Shown here one piece after another: positions 1 to 8,982 of a DNA stretch of 64,000 bases (positions are counted from its first letter, which is position 1; each line of letters begins with the position of its first letter). The stretch is from Lachnospiraceae bacterium. Lineage in GTDB: Bacteria > Bacillota > Clostridia > Lachnospirales > Lachnospiraceae. The notes below the pieces were generated by a model. The model was given only the letters and a program-made list of their open reading frames with translations. It did not search any database and had not been told where the DNA came from. Both the position numbers and the translations under genes were made by a program. The stretch lies in assembly GCA_009777715.1 (NCBI GenBank), contig WRLH01000016.1:1-64000 (forward strand). The letters are read 5' to 3'.

Positions 1-97
1 TTAATGATAAAATATTGATGTTATTTTCGGCTAAGATCCGCAATACGTCTGAAAGCCTGCCTTCCCTGTTTTCCAAAAAAACTGATAATTGTTTCAT
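1..97 (-). CDS. ACT-domain regulatory protein (partial, runs off the window)
   Basis: Only the first 32 codons are inside the window, reading MKQLSVFLENREGRLSDVLR and on to NNINILSL. This is the first beta strand and helix of an ACT domain, in the form seen in small tandem-ACT proteins. The start codon follows an AAAGG ribosome site. It lies 11 bases after the phenylacetate-CoA ligase stop codon and reads the same way, so the two are probably co-transcribed. Small ACT proteins often close ior/paaK operons, where they are thought to sense aromatic amino acids; that role is inferred from context. The 3' end is missing. Confidence 0.75.
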   Translation of the reverse strand, partial: MKQLSVFLENREGRLSDVLRILAENNINILSL

Positions 98-108
98 TTT
101 TTCCCTTT

Positions 109-1407
109 CTATATCAACTTGCGTTTGTCGATGACCCTGACGGCTTTACCCATGCTGCGTTCAATTGATTTTGGCTCAACAAGCTTGACTTTGACCGCCA
201 GTCCAATCGCGTCACGGATTGTCCGCTCGATTTTGCGGGTCAAAGACTCAAGAGCTTTGATTTCATCGGAAAAATAGCGGTCTTCAACTTCAACTTTTAT
301 TTCTAAAATATCAAGGTTATCAACCCGGTCAACTTCCATAATATAATGCGGCGAAGTTTCGCCCATTTCTAATAAAGCGGCTTCGATTTGGGAGGGGAAA
401 ACGTTAACTCCCCGGATAATCAGCATATCATCAGAGCGTCCCTTAAAGCGGCTGATACGGGCAAGAGTCCTGCCGCATTCACATTTTTCATATCCGATAC
501 TGGTTAAATCTTTGGTCCGGTAACGGATGAGCGGAATCCCTTCTTTGGTCAAAGTAGTAAAGACTAATTCGCCAAGCTCGCCGCTTGGGGCGGTTTTTAA
601 TGTTTCGGGCGAAACGATTTCCGGCAGGAAGTGGTCTTCATATATATGCAACCCGGTATGGTAAATGCAGTCACAGGCAACGCCGGGGCCCATGATTTCC
701 GAAAGCCCATAGATGTCATGGGCGCTGATATTTAATTTTTCTTCAATCTGGATACGCATTGCTTCCGTCCACGGCTCTGCGCCGCAGATGGCTGATTTTA
801 GCTTGATGTTGGGGATTCTGCCTTCGGCTTCTAAGGTTTCTGCGATATGTAAAAGGTAAGAGGGGGTACAGGCGATTGAGGTCGCGCCTAAGTCTTCCAT
901 CATTGTGGTCAACTTTTTGGTGTTGCCTGTTGACATCGGGATAACGGTCGCGCCAAGATGTTCCGCGCCATAATGGGCGCCAAGGCCGCCAGTAAAAAGG
1001 CCGTATCCATAAGCAACCTGAATCGTGCTTCCTTTGCCAATGCCAGCCATTGTAAGGGCCCTGGCAACGCATTCCGACCAGATATCGATGTCGCGGCGGG
1101 TATACCCGACCACAGTTGCCTTGCCCGTCGTGCCGGAGCTTGCGTGAATCCGGACAATTTCTGATTGCGGCGCGGCAAAAAGGCCAAAGGGGTAGGTGTC
1201 GCGCAGGTCGTCTTTGTTGGTATACGGAAGCTTTTCAATATCTTCAATTCCGTTTATGTCACCCGGCTCAAGGCCAATTTCTTGCATTTTTTTCCGGTAA
1301 TATTCTACGTTATGGAAGACGCGGTTGACTACTTTGGTCAATCGTGTGCTTTGTAATGCTGCCATTTCATCACGGCTCATACATTCTTTAGTTTCGTTCC
1401 AAATCAC
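109..1407 (-). CDS. paaK: Phenylacetate-CoA ligase (aryl-CoA ligase)
   Basis: A 432-residue adenylate-forming enzyme that activates phenylacetate or a related aryl acid to its CoA thioester using ATP, in the cytoplasm. The AMP-binding loop SSGTTGK is at about residues 90-96. A YGLSE motif, the IRYRTKDL segment and a C-terminal hinge region ending in SMGKAVRVIDKR follow in the usual order, and the length is normal for PaaK. The start is a GTG preceded by AAAGGAA. It lies downstream of iorAB. IorAB turns aryl pyruvates into aryl-acetyl-CoA, and this ligase may run the CoA-to-acid step for ATP gain, or the reverse. A hairpin terminator lies between iorB and this gene, so its expression may be partly separate. 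Confidence 0.9.
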   Translation of the reverse strand: MIWNETKECMSRDEMAALQSTRLTKVVNRVFHNVEYYRKKMQEIGLEPGDINGIEDIEKLPYTNKDDLRDTYPFGLFAAPQSEIVRIHASSGTTGKATVVGYTRRDIDIWSECVARALTMAGIGKGSTIQVAYGYGLFTGGLGAHYGAEHLGATVIPMSTGNTKKLTTMMEDLGATSIACTPSYLLHIAETLEAEGRIPNIKLKSAICGAEPWTEAMRIQIEEKLNISAHDIYGLSEIMGPGVACDCIYHTGLHIYEDHFLPEIVSPETLKTAPSGELGELVFTTLTKEGIPLIRYRTKDLTSIGYEKCECGRTLARISRFKGRSDDMLIIRGVNVFPSQIEAALLEMGETSPHYIMEVDRVDNLDILEIKVEVEDRYFSDEIKALESLTRKIERTIRDAIGLAVKVKLVEPKSIERSMGKAVRVIDKRKLI

Positions 1408-1463
1408 GGTTTATTCCTTTCTTGTAATCCTACTAGTGGTCAAGGCATAGTACGCCTGTGTCC

Positions 1464-1489
1464 TAAAAAAATAACCGCAAGCGGTTATT
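1464..1489 (-). terminator. Rho-independent terminator after iorB
   Basis: On the minus strand a 9-bp perfect stem (AATAACCGC / GCGGTTATT) is followed by a run of T residues. It sits in the 166-base gap between iorB and the ligase gene. It could end the iorAB transcript or reduce read-through into the two downstream genes. Confidence 0.65.
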
Positions 1490-1573
1490 GCGTCAAAATA
1501 AAAATATTCTTATGAATAGAAGGCGGCCAAGGGCGTATTAAAAGTAATTTTTGCCTTGACTTCTCTAGGTTCT

Positions 1574-2143
1574 CTAGCCACTATACCCCAGCAAAAAGGC
1601 CTCTTTATTGATATCTATCATCTTGGGCGGGACTGTTTTTTCAATGACATTTAGCCATTCATCTTTTGTAAATTCAAGGGTTTTGGCAACCAGGCCGATA
1701 ATGACACAGTTAAAAACGCGGGCATTGCCTAGGCTTAGCGCGGCTGACTTGGCGTCACATGAAATAACTTTGCGACGTGCCGTTAATTTTTCCATGATAT
1801 CCTCCGGATAGTCCTCTGCTCCGGTAATAACGGTGACTGGGTCAATCCGCTGGTCATTAAGGACTAAAATGCCGTCCTTTTTGAGAAAATGGACATAACG
1901 CATTGCTTCAAGCCGCTCAAAAGCAATTAAGATGTCGGCATGGCCCTCTTCAACTAAGGGTTCTGCGACCGAAAAACCGTAGCGGACATAGGTAACAACA
2001 CTTCCGCCGCGCTGCGCCATTCCGTGAACCTCTGATACTTTGACATCATGTCCGGCCAGCAGGGCAATTCCGCCAAGGATGCGGCTGGTTAGCAAAGTCC
2101 CCTGTCCGCCGACCCCAACTATCATGATATTTTTCGTTTGCAT
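1574..2143 (-). CDS. iorB: Indolepyruvate ferredoxin oxidoreductase, beta subunit
   Basis: A 189-residue subunit of the pyruvate/ketoisovalerate oxidoreductase gamma-chain type. The glycine-rich segment GVGGQGTLLTSRIL near the N-terminus and the HGMAQRGGSV motif are diagnostic of IorB. With IorA it oxidatively decarboxylates aryl pyruvates (indole-, phenyl- and hydroxyphenyl-pyruvate) to aryl-acetyl-CoA and reduces ferredoxin. The enzyme is oxygen sensitive, which fits an anaerobe. The ATG follows an AGGAGA ribosome site. It begins 61 bases after the iorA stop and is surely in the same operon. Confidence 0.92.
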   Translation of the reverse strand: MQTKNIMIVGVGGQGTLLTSRILGGIALLAGHDVKVSEVHGMAQRGGSVVTYVRYGFSVAEPLVEEGHADILIAFERLEAMRYVHFLKKDGILVLNDQRIDPVTVITGAEDYPEDIMEKLTARRKVISCDAKSAALSLGNARVFNCVIIGLVAKTLEFTKDEWLNVIEKTVPPKMIDINKEAFLLGYSG

Positions 2144-2204
2144 TACTATCTCCTGATAAGTAAATTATTTTAATAAGTAACGTGTGTTATTAATAAGTAA
2201 GTGT

Positions 2205-4028
2205 TTACTTATTTTCTACCAGTTCAATTGCGCCAAATTTACACAAGTCTTTGCATAATCCGCAGCCATTACAGGCAACTTGGTCAATTTCAATTGAGCC
2301 GTCTTTATTTTTCCGCAGGGCAGGACAGGCTGGCCCGGCGCAGATTCCGCATTTGGCACATTTTTCTTCTATTACTATACATTTGCCTTTGGGAACAAAG
2401 TCTTTTAGCAAAGCGCAAGGCGACTTTACGATGATGACCGAAACTGCTTCGCGGGCCACCTCTTCTTTTAAAGTCTTTTCAAGCAGACTTAGGTCATAGG
2501 CATCGATTTCATAGACATATTCTACTCCAAGCGAACGGCAAACAGCGGCAATATCAATCATATATGCCGTCCCGCCCATCAGATTCACGCCAGTGCCGGG
2601 ATGGTGCTGGTGTCCGGTCATTCCGGTGGTTGAGTTGTCGAGGATGACTACTGTGCCTGTTGCGTCATTGTAGGTCATGTTCATCAGGGAGTTAATGCCT
2701 GTGTGCAGGAAAGTTGAATCGCCGATGACGGCAATCCAATTCTTGATGTAATCTTTTCCCTTGGCTTTTTCCATGCCGTGCAAAGTTGAAATAGATGAAC
2801 CCATGCAGACACAGGTGTCCATCACGCTAAGCGGCTCAAAAGCACCAAGGGTATAGCAGCCAATATCCCCGGCAGCATGGAGTTTTAGCTTCTTCATGAC
2901 GGTGTATGAGCTGCGGTGGGAACAGCCGGGGCAGAGAATCGGCGGACGGGCAGGAACAATCTCCGGGATATCAGATTTAGTCCTCTGGCCGAGGATACCT
3001 CTTTTGATAATTTCAGCACTATATTCACCGCGGATCGAAAACTGGTCTTTGCCTATACAGTCAATTCCCCATGAACGCACTTGTTGTTCGATAAACGGTT
3101 CAAGTTCTTCAAAAATATATAGGCGGTCAACTGTTTCCGCAAACTCTTCTATTAGGATGCGCGGCAGAGGGTAAACCATCGCCAGTTTCAAAATCGAAGC
3201 CCCAGGCATTGCTTCGCGGACATATTGATAGGGGATTCCACTGGTAATGACGCCGACTTTTAGCTCTTCGAAGCCATTAAGTAAATCATTCAAAACCGGG
3301 ATTGGCTCATCATTATAAGTAATTTCATGTAAATCGAGGTTATTACTGTGACCAGTAAGGTCTATCATGCGAATTTCTACATCTTTATGGCGAGTGCGGG
3401 CATTCATCGGGACCATGACGTTTTTGGCAACATCACGGATATATGGTTTGTCGGGAACATTCGTCCGCGGTTCGGGATAAACAATCCCTTGGGAATGTGA
3501 CAAGCGTGTCGTTGAACGCACTATGACAGGAGTGTCATATTTTTCAGATATCTCAAAAGCCCTTTTCGTAAAGATTCTGGCTTCCTCGCTATCGGACGGT
3601 TCAAGCACCGGGACCATTGCAGCGCGGGCGAGCAAGCGGGTGTCCTGTTCGTTTTGCGAGCTGTAAATGCCAGGGTCGTCGGCAACGAATATGACAAGGC
3701 CGCCATTTACCCCGCTGTAAGCGACGGTAAATAATGGGTCGGCCGCGACATTAAGGCCAACGTGTTTCATAACGGTCATTGCCCTGACTCCGCTTTGGGA
3801 TGCGCCAATTGCAACTTCCATGGCGACTTTTTCATTGGGGGCCCATTCGCAATAGACTTCGTCTTTGTATTTGACCATATACTCACTGACTTCGGTACTT
3901 GGAGTGCCGGGATAAGCTGATGTTACTTTTACTCCGGCTTCATAAGCCCCGCGGGCAACAGCAGCGTTGCCGAGCATGATTTCGCCGCCGAGCATAAAAT
4001 CGGTTTGGGTAGAATGTGTGTTATTCAA
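2205..4028 (-). CDS. iorA: Indolepyruvate ferredoxin oxidoreductase, alpha subunit
   Basis: A 607-residue catalytic subunit. The N-terminal half is a pyrimidine-binding domain (GNAAVARGAYEAG, then SAYPGTPSTE). The middle holds the thiamine diphosphate domain with the GDSTF segment and the NSTTGMTGHQ stretch. The last 60 residues are a ferredoxin-like module with two CxxCxxC-type clusters (CAKCGICAGPAC and CNGCGLCKDLC) that would carry two [4Fe-4S] centres. The predicted start is TTG preceded by AAAGGTG. It is the first gene of a four-gene minus-strand operon for the fermentative breakdown of aromatic amino acids, or for their synthesis when run in reverse. Confidence 0.94.
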   Translation of the reverse strand: MNNTHSTQTDFMLGGEIMLGNAAVARGAYEAGVKVTSAYPGTPSTEVSEYMVKYKDEVYCEWAPNEKVAMEVAIGASQSGVRAMTVMKHVGLNVAADPLFTVAYSGVNGGLVIFVADDPGIYSSQNEQDTRLLARAAMVPVLEPSDSEEARIFTKRAFEISEKYDTPVIVRSTTRLSHSQGIVYPEPRTNVPDKPYIRDVAKNVMVPMNARTRHKDVEIRMIDLTGHSNNLDLHEITYNDEPIPVLNDLLNGFEELKVGVITSGIPYQYVREAMPGASILKLAMVYPLPRILIEEFAETVDRLYIFEELEPFIEQQVRSWGIDCIGKDQFSIRGEYSAEIIKRGILGQRTKSDIPEIVPARPPILCPGCSHRSSYTVMKKLKLHAAGDIGCYTLGAFEPLSVMDTCVCMGSSISTLHGMEKAKGKDYIKNWIAVIGDSTFLHTGINSLMNMTYNDATGTVVILDNSTTGMTGHQHHPGTGVNLMGGTAYMIDIAAVCRSLGVEYVYEIDAYDLSLLEKTLKEEVAREAVSVIIVKSPCALLKDFVPKGKCIVIEEKCAKCGICAGPACPALRKNKDGSIEIDQVACNGCGLCKDLCKFGAIELVENK

Positions 4029-4250
4029 AGGGATTCACCTTTCGTATCTTATTTCATGATTGACATGAGATATAAGCGGAAGTAGCAGAGAAGCTATATA
4101 AAAATTGCCCTGCTTATTAATAATAGCACATTTCTCTTAATTTGCAAATATTTTTTGCAACGCATATAGATGTCACGCACTTATGCGTTTAAGTATTAAT
4201 GTGTTTTGCAATTATGTTTTACGTATTTATGCGTTTTTTATGAGGTTTTT

Positions 4251-5315
4251 TTACACGCAAGTTACCCAGCCGTCCGGGCCGGTAATATTTCCCAGCTGGA
4301 TTCCGGTTAAGTTGTCATATAGACGCTGGGTTAATGAACCAATGCCGCCGTCAGCGATTTTCACCACCTCGTCACCTTTTCTAAGATGGCCAACCGGAGA
4401 AATAACTGCTGCCGTCCCAGTGCCCCAGACTTCCTCTAAGTCACCGTTTCCGGCTGCTTCAAATAATTCAGCGGCGGAAATCTGCCGTTCATTTACTTCA
4501 TAACCCCATAATTCACATAATTCCATGCAGCTTTTTCTGGTAATTCCTGGCAGAATGCTGCCGTTTAAGACAGGGGTAACAACTTTTCCTTTTATTTTGA
4601 AAAAAATATTCATCGCCCCGACTTCTTCCACATATTTGCGCTCGACCCCATCAAGCCATAAAACCTGCGAATACCCGGCTTCGTGGGCTTTAATCTGGGC
4701 TTTTAGGCTTGCGACATAATTTGCCCCGGCTTTTGCTTCGCCCAAACCGCCCCGGACTGCCCGGACATATTCTTCTTCAATCCAGATTTTGATTGGGTTA
4801 AGCCCCTCGGGATAATAAGCCCCAACCGGAGACAGGATAATAATGAACAGATAGGAAGAGGACGGCCGCACGCCAAGCGCCGGTTCAGTTGCAATGATAA
4901 AAGGGCGGATATAAAGAGAAGTGCCTGGGCGTTTTGGAATCCAGGCCGCGTCAATCCTGACCAGCTCTTTAACCGCCATGACGTAGTCATCTGACGGGAT
5001 AGTCGGCATACAAATCCGCTCACAGGTATCGTTAGAGCGTTTGGCATTAAGCTCCGGGCGGAACAAGAGGATTCGCCCATCAGCTGCTTTATATGCTTTC
5101 ATGCCTTCAAAAAGCTCCTGCCCATAATGGAAAACCATTGAAGCCGGCTCCATTGGGATCGGCGCATAGGGAACAATGCGGGGGTCAAACCAGCCTTTCC
5201 CGTCCTCATAATTCATGATAAACATATGGTCAGTAAAAATAGTGCCGAAAGGGAGGGGATTGTCGGCGGCTGGCAAAGCTTTGGGGGTTTTGGTGGCTTC
5301 GATTCTTATTTTCAT
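4251..5315 (-). CDS. ilvE: Branched-chain amino acid aminotransferase
   Basis: A 354-residue fold-type IV PLP enzyme that interconverts leucine, isoleucine and valine with their 2-oxo acids, using glutamate. The PLP lysine is K195 in GEAKAGANY, which matches the family motif GxxKxxxNY. The segment GQELFEGMKAYK near residue 65 and the C-terminal GTGTAAVISPVG are typical of the bacterial/mitochondrial BCAT type, as is the length. Its start overlaps the end of folA by four bases (ATGA), so translation is probably coupled. No transporter or other ilv gene is nearby. Confidence 0.93.
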   Translation of the reverse strand: MKIRIEATKTPKALPAADNPLPFGTIFTDHMFIMNYEDGKGWFDPRIVPYAPIPMEPASMVFHYGQELFEGMKAYKAADGRILLFRPELNAKRSNDTCERICMPTIPSDDYVMAVKELVRIDAAWIPKRPGTSLYIRPFIIATEPALGVRPSSSYLFIIILSPVGAYYPEGLNPIKIWIEEEYVRAVRGGLGEAKAGANYVASLKAQIKAHEAGYSQVLWLDGVERKYVEEVGAMNIFFKIKGKVVTPVLNGSILPGITRKSCMELCELWGYEVNERQISAAELFEAAGNGDLEEVWGTGTAAVISPVGHLRKGDEVVKIADGGIGSLTQRLYDNLTGIQLGNITGPDGWVTCV

Positions 5316-5815
5316 TCGGTCTCCTTAGGGGTACGCTCGTATTTTAGAAATTCATAGGCAATATCAAAATAGGTCTGCTCGTCGCTGTCAGCGGTAATCT
5401 GCCATTCGGGCAATTCATCAAGATTGGGAAAATATGAGTCAGCGGCATAGGAATGGTCTATTTTCGTGATGTGGGCAGTATTGCAATAAGGCAATAAGCT
5501 CCGGTAAATGCTCTCACCGCCAATGATAAAGATATCTTTTTTGGCATATTTTTCCAATTCGCCGAGCAGCTCATCTAAGTTCCTTAAAACAATTGCCCCT
5601 TTTACTTGGAAATCCGGGTTGGTTGACATAATAATATTGGTCCGCCCTTTCAGGGGCAGGCCGCCGGGGAATGTTGCCAGAGTTTTCCGCCCCAAAACGA
5701 CAACTTTACCCATTGTTTCTTGCTGGAAAAGTTTTAAGTCGGCGGGTATGCGGATTAGCAAATCGCCCTTGTTTCCGATGGCCCAGTTTTTGTCTACTGC
5801 GGCGATAATGTTCAT
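5312..5815 (-). CDS. folA: Dihydrofolate reductase
   Basis: A 167-residue cytoplasmic enzyme that reduces dihydrofolate to tetrahydrofolate with NADPH. The N-terminus MNIIAAVDKNWAIGNKGDLL carries the Met20-loop pattern. The active-site acid is D26 in IPADLKLF, and the NADPH-binding segments VVLGRKT and FIIGGESIYR are present. The ATG follows AAGGAG. It overlaps ilvE by four bases. thyA, whose product regenerates dihydrofolate, is about 4 kb away and not in this operon. Confidence 0.93.
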   Translation of the reverse strand: MNIIAAVDKNWAIGNKGDLLIRIPADLKLFQQETMGKVVVLGRKTLATFPGGLPLKGRTNIIMSTNPDFQVKGAIVLRNLDELLGELEKYAKKDIFIIGGESIYRSLLPYCNTAHITKIDHSYAADSYFPNLDELPEWQITADSDEQTYFDIAYEFLKYERTPKETE

Positions 5816-5913
5816 TGGCTGCTCCTTGTGGGGGTGGGGGTTGATAATTTATTGTACCACAATCGCTATAGCAAGTAAAGGAATCGAAATATTTTTTTCA
5901 TAAAATCCCTGCC

Positions 5914-8142
5914 CTAATCTACCTCTGACAAATAAAGGCTTACCCGGTTCTGGATAATCTGAGCGACTTCTGCCGCGGTTTTTTGCCCCTCAAAATATGA
6001 GTCAGCCTCTTCCGATATGATGTACAATGCCCTCGAATCCAAATTGTCAACGGAAAAATCAAGTGAATAAATAAGATTAAGAAGCTTATCCATTTCTTCG
6101 TCTGATAAAGCCGGGTCATAAGACAACGCCATGTCGTCAATGACTTGATAAGCCGTAACGCCTTCTTCCAGCGGTTTCTTAGCCATTTCAGCCTTATTTT
6201 CCAAAGCCGTGATTTTGATGGGAAACCCCATGCCAAGTTGGCTGCTTTCTTCATATTGATAATCGGCAATAATATATTTTAAGTATTCCCATGCGATATC
6301 CCTTTGTCCGGATTTTTCGGAAATGGCAATCCGGTAGTTAAATTTCGCCCAAGAACCATTCCCGCCACTCAAGGCAGGAAAGCCAACATAAGTAACTGGT
6401 TCAGCAAAATAAAATAATTCATGTACCTTGGCCCACGAAAAATCATGGATTGTATCAAACAAAAGCATTGCATTCCCCTCCCGGTAATCGCTTATCCTGA
6501 CGCTCATATCCCCGGACAGAAAATAGCGGTTAATATCCTCTAACAGTAAGATGAACTCCGGATTATCAAAATCACATTTTCTTGCCTGGAAATCAATAAA
6601 AGTGCCGACATCATATGACAGCGCGTTAATAAGTAAATTGCCTTTAGTAACATGGGAAAACCGTTCGCCGATTGGGATTTTTACTTCCGGCTTCCTTTCC
6701 AGCAGAATTTTAAAAGAATCCCAAGTCCAGCCGGGAATCCCGCCTATGTCAGAAGTCCTGCCAATAACTGTGTTAATTGAGAAGCTCGCGGCAACAGAAT
6801 TAAGCTTCCCGTCAGATTCAAGCATTCTTAAGATGTTAGGCAGGTAATCACTCCTTTTTATGTCGGGGTCTTCGTCCATATATTCATATAAATCGGCGAA
6901 AAGCCCTTTTGACGCATAGCTTTCCAAAGGCATATTATTACGGAGAACGATAATGTCCGGGACATTATCCGAGATTAAGTCCAGATTAAAATCGGTCAGG
7001 GCCTCGTTAATACTTTGCCCCGCTTTTTGATATGTTTTGATTTGGATCAGATATCCGGGATTTTTCCTATTAAACTCAACAATGGTTTGCTTTAGTATTT
7101 CATCGGCATTTATGGAGGCGAGGGTGATTATTTTTTTATCCCCATTTAAAGGCAGGTCTGTTTTTGTCAATTTTACCAAGATGACCTTGTCTTCCGTCCC
7201 CGTTCCGCTTTTTTGCGATTCAAGCATGAAAATATGCTCACCGGAAATGATGATATGTTCATGGATTCCATCGTTTGTTTCTATGATGCCCTGATTGATC
7301 CGGCTTACCAACTCGGTGCGGTTTTTTGCTTCCAAGTCCAGCCCATAAAGCTTTGCCGCTGTGCTTTCGAGCAACTCATGTTCTTCATTGCCGCCAGAAT
7401 AAAAGACTGTTATGGCATCTACTGCCTCAAGCCTTATTTCCTCGCCCAGGCTACGGTCCATTACATCTATTTCAGCAAAAAAAGCATGGCCGTCAACGGA
7501 AGAATTTTTTTTCGCGATGATTCTCCCGTCCGGAAGCTTTACGATGGAGCTTAAATTTCCGGGTTCAAAGATAACATTTCCCTCACCATCAAAAACAGCA
7601 GCATAATCATTTGCGCAAACATAAAAATATCCGTCATCACCAACAATGAAATCCTTAATGTTTGCCTTATCTGTAAGAGCGGATTGGGGCTTGCTTAAGC
7701 TTAAGCTTTTTAGATAATTTCCGCCTTGGTCATATTTATCTATATAAGTACCCTTATATTCCAAGCCATCATCAACCCGGCTCATTTCAAGGCACAAAAA
7801 CCAAAAAAACCCCTCTTCATCAATATAAGCGGTACTGGGCCACCAATTACTGCGGTCAGGCGGATTGATTACGGTTTCCTCAAGTATTTTGCCATCCAGG
7901 TCAAAGCTTACGGCTTTTACTGTCCTTTCCATGCTGGAGTCAAAATTAATGCCTAACAGGATAAGCCTGTCATCGCGCAATGAAAACTTCTCAACCACAC
8001 GCATATTAATTTCCGCAATAAATTCCGTCATATAATTAATGCTGCCGAGTTTGCCATCATCGCCATCATGGCTGTCTTTATTTCCACAGGCTGGCAGCAT
8101 GAGCAGCATCATTGATAGCAAAATACAGCCCAGTTTTTTCAT
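5914..8142 (-). CDS. Lipoprotein: N-terminal sensor-like half plus extracellular solute-binding half
   Basis: 742 residues, starting with a signal peptide and lipobox (LMLPAC, cysteine at residue 19), so it is anchored outside the membrane. Residues from about 30 to 350 form repeated beta-rich blocks of the kind F-W/F-dG-G (for example DGKILEETVINP, DDGYFYVCAND, LPDGRIIAKKN), which suggests a beta-propeller. Residues from about 350 to 742 look like an ABC-type solute-binding protein (EFNRKNPGY, VPDIIVLR, the ADLYEYMDED segment). It is longer than a plain binding protein of about 450 residues. No ABC permease or ATPase gene is adjacent, so its partner is unknown. AAAGGAG precedes the ATG. Solute-binding assignment is fairly sure; the ligand is unknown. 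Confidence 0.75.
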   Translation of the reverse strand: MKKLGCILLSMMLLMLPACGNKDSHDGDDGKLGSINYMTEFIAEINMRVVEKFSLRDDRLILLGINFDSSMERTVKAVSFDLDGKILEETVINPPDRSNWWPSTAYIDEEGFFWFLCLEMSRVDDGLEYKGTYIDKYDQGGNYLKSLSLSKPQSALTDKANIKDFIVGDDGYFYVCANDYAAVFDGEGNVIFEPGNLSSIVKLPDGRIIAKKNSSVDGHAFFAEIDVMDRSLGEEIRLEAVDAITVFYSGGNEEHELLESTAAKLYGLDLEAKNRTELVSRINQGIIETNDGIHEHIIISGEHIFMLESQKSGTGTEDKVILVKLTKTDLPLNGDKKIITLASINADEILKQTIVEFNRKNPGYLIQIKTYQKAGQSINEALTDFNLDLISDNVPDIIVLRNNMPLESYASKGLFADLYEYMDEDPDIKRSDYLPNILRMLESDGKLNSVAASFSINTVIGRTSDIGGIPGWTWDSFKILLERKPEVKIPIGERFSHVTKGNLLINALSYDVGTFIDFQARKCDFDNPEFILLLEDINRYFLSGDMSVRISDYREGNAMLLFDTIHDFSWAKVHELFYFAEPVTYVGFPALSGGNGSWAKFNYRIAISEKSGQRDIAWEYLKYIIADYQYEESSQLGMGFPIKITALENKAEMAKKPLEEGVTAYQVIDDMALSYDPALSDEEMDKLLNLIYSLDFSVDNLDSRALYIISEEADSYFEGQKTAAEVAQIIQNRVSLYLSEVD

Positions 8143-8511
8143 GGACTCCGCTCCTTTTTTACGTCACAAATAAAAAAAATCAAAATCTACACTTCCCCTT
8201 TATATTTTTTATATTTATTAATTGCGAAATTGAATCATTAAATTATTAATAGAACATCTTTTCATAAGTGATTGTTTAACTTGATTTAACACAATAAAAA
8301 TATCATTGTCAAGATATTTTGCAAATATATTTTTAATTTATCTGAATCGTTGCTATTTTTTAATTTAAAAATATGATATAATGTCGATACTGACGTATCG
8401 ACTTATAAAAATGCTTCGCATTTTCCCTTGGAAGGATTTAATTGGCTCGTGCGTGTGGATTTATGATATAGTGTACATAACCGAAAGATAGGGGGAGTTA
8501 GATGGATAACC
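8143..8511. other. Divergent intergenic region with promoter-like sites
   Basis: AT-rich spacer between two divergent lipoprotein genes. A TATAAT box lies at 8377-8382 on the plus strand. It is followed by the palindrome TCGATAC-TGAC-GTATCGA (8384-8401) and an 18-base string TTGGCTCGTGCGTGTGGA (8442-8459). Both also occur at 37317-37373 (see findings). No coding sequence is visible. Confidence 0.5.
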
Positions 8512-8847
8512 ATGAAAAAAATTATTACTTTATTTATTATTATAAGCGTAATATTGGCCGGGTGTTCAGGGAAGCCCAAAGAAAATGAAATGCTTATTGG
8601 GTATGCACTTGATTATATTGAAAAAAGTAATAATGGGATAACAACTTATAAAATCAACGATAAAGAATACAAATATCGCATTATTGTGATTGGCCGCAGT
8701 AATAATGCGAAATATGAAAGTTACTATATTGTTTTGTCTAATGAAGAAAATATATCTTTTGAAATTTTAGACAGGCGTTTTTGGAGCAGCAGTATGCCGC
8801 TTCAAGAAGAGTTTATTATTATTGAATTTGGGCTAATTGACCAATAA
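8512..8847 (+). CDS. Small secreted lipoprotein, function unknown
   Basis: 111 residues beginning MKKIITLFIIISVILAGCSG, which is a short positively charged start, a hydrophobic core and a lipobox (LAGC). It should be lipid-anchored on the outer face of the membrane. The mature part is small, charged and beta-rich with no domain I recognise. A GGGGGAG ribosome site lies 14 bases upstream. Another ATG at 8502 is closer to that site but opens a different, short frame. It is followed on the same strand by the leucine-rich-repeat gene after 135 bases, so the two may be expressed together. Confidence 0.7.
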   Translation: MKKIITLFIIISVILAGCSGKPKENEMLIGYALDYIEKSNNGITTYKINDKEYKYRIIVIGRSNNAKYESYYIVLSNEENISFEILDRRFWSSSMPLQEEFIIIEFGLIDQ

Positions 8848-8982
8848 ATAAATTTTTTTGCTTTTCTTGTAGGGAAAATATCTTTTCAAACGTTTATATA
8901 GTAAGAGCTTAATTACAAGCCGGATAATTAAAGGAGTTATCTAAAGAACTTTTTCATTGGATATGGGGAAAGTAAATGGGTA

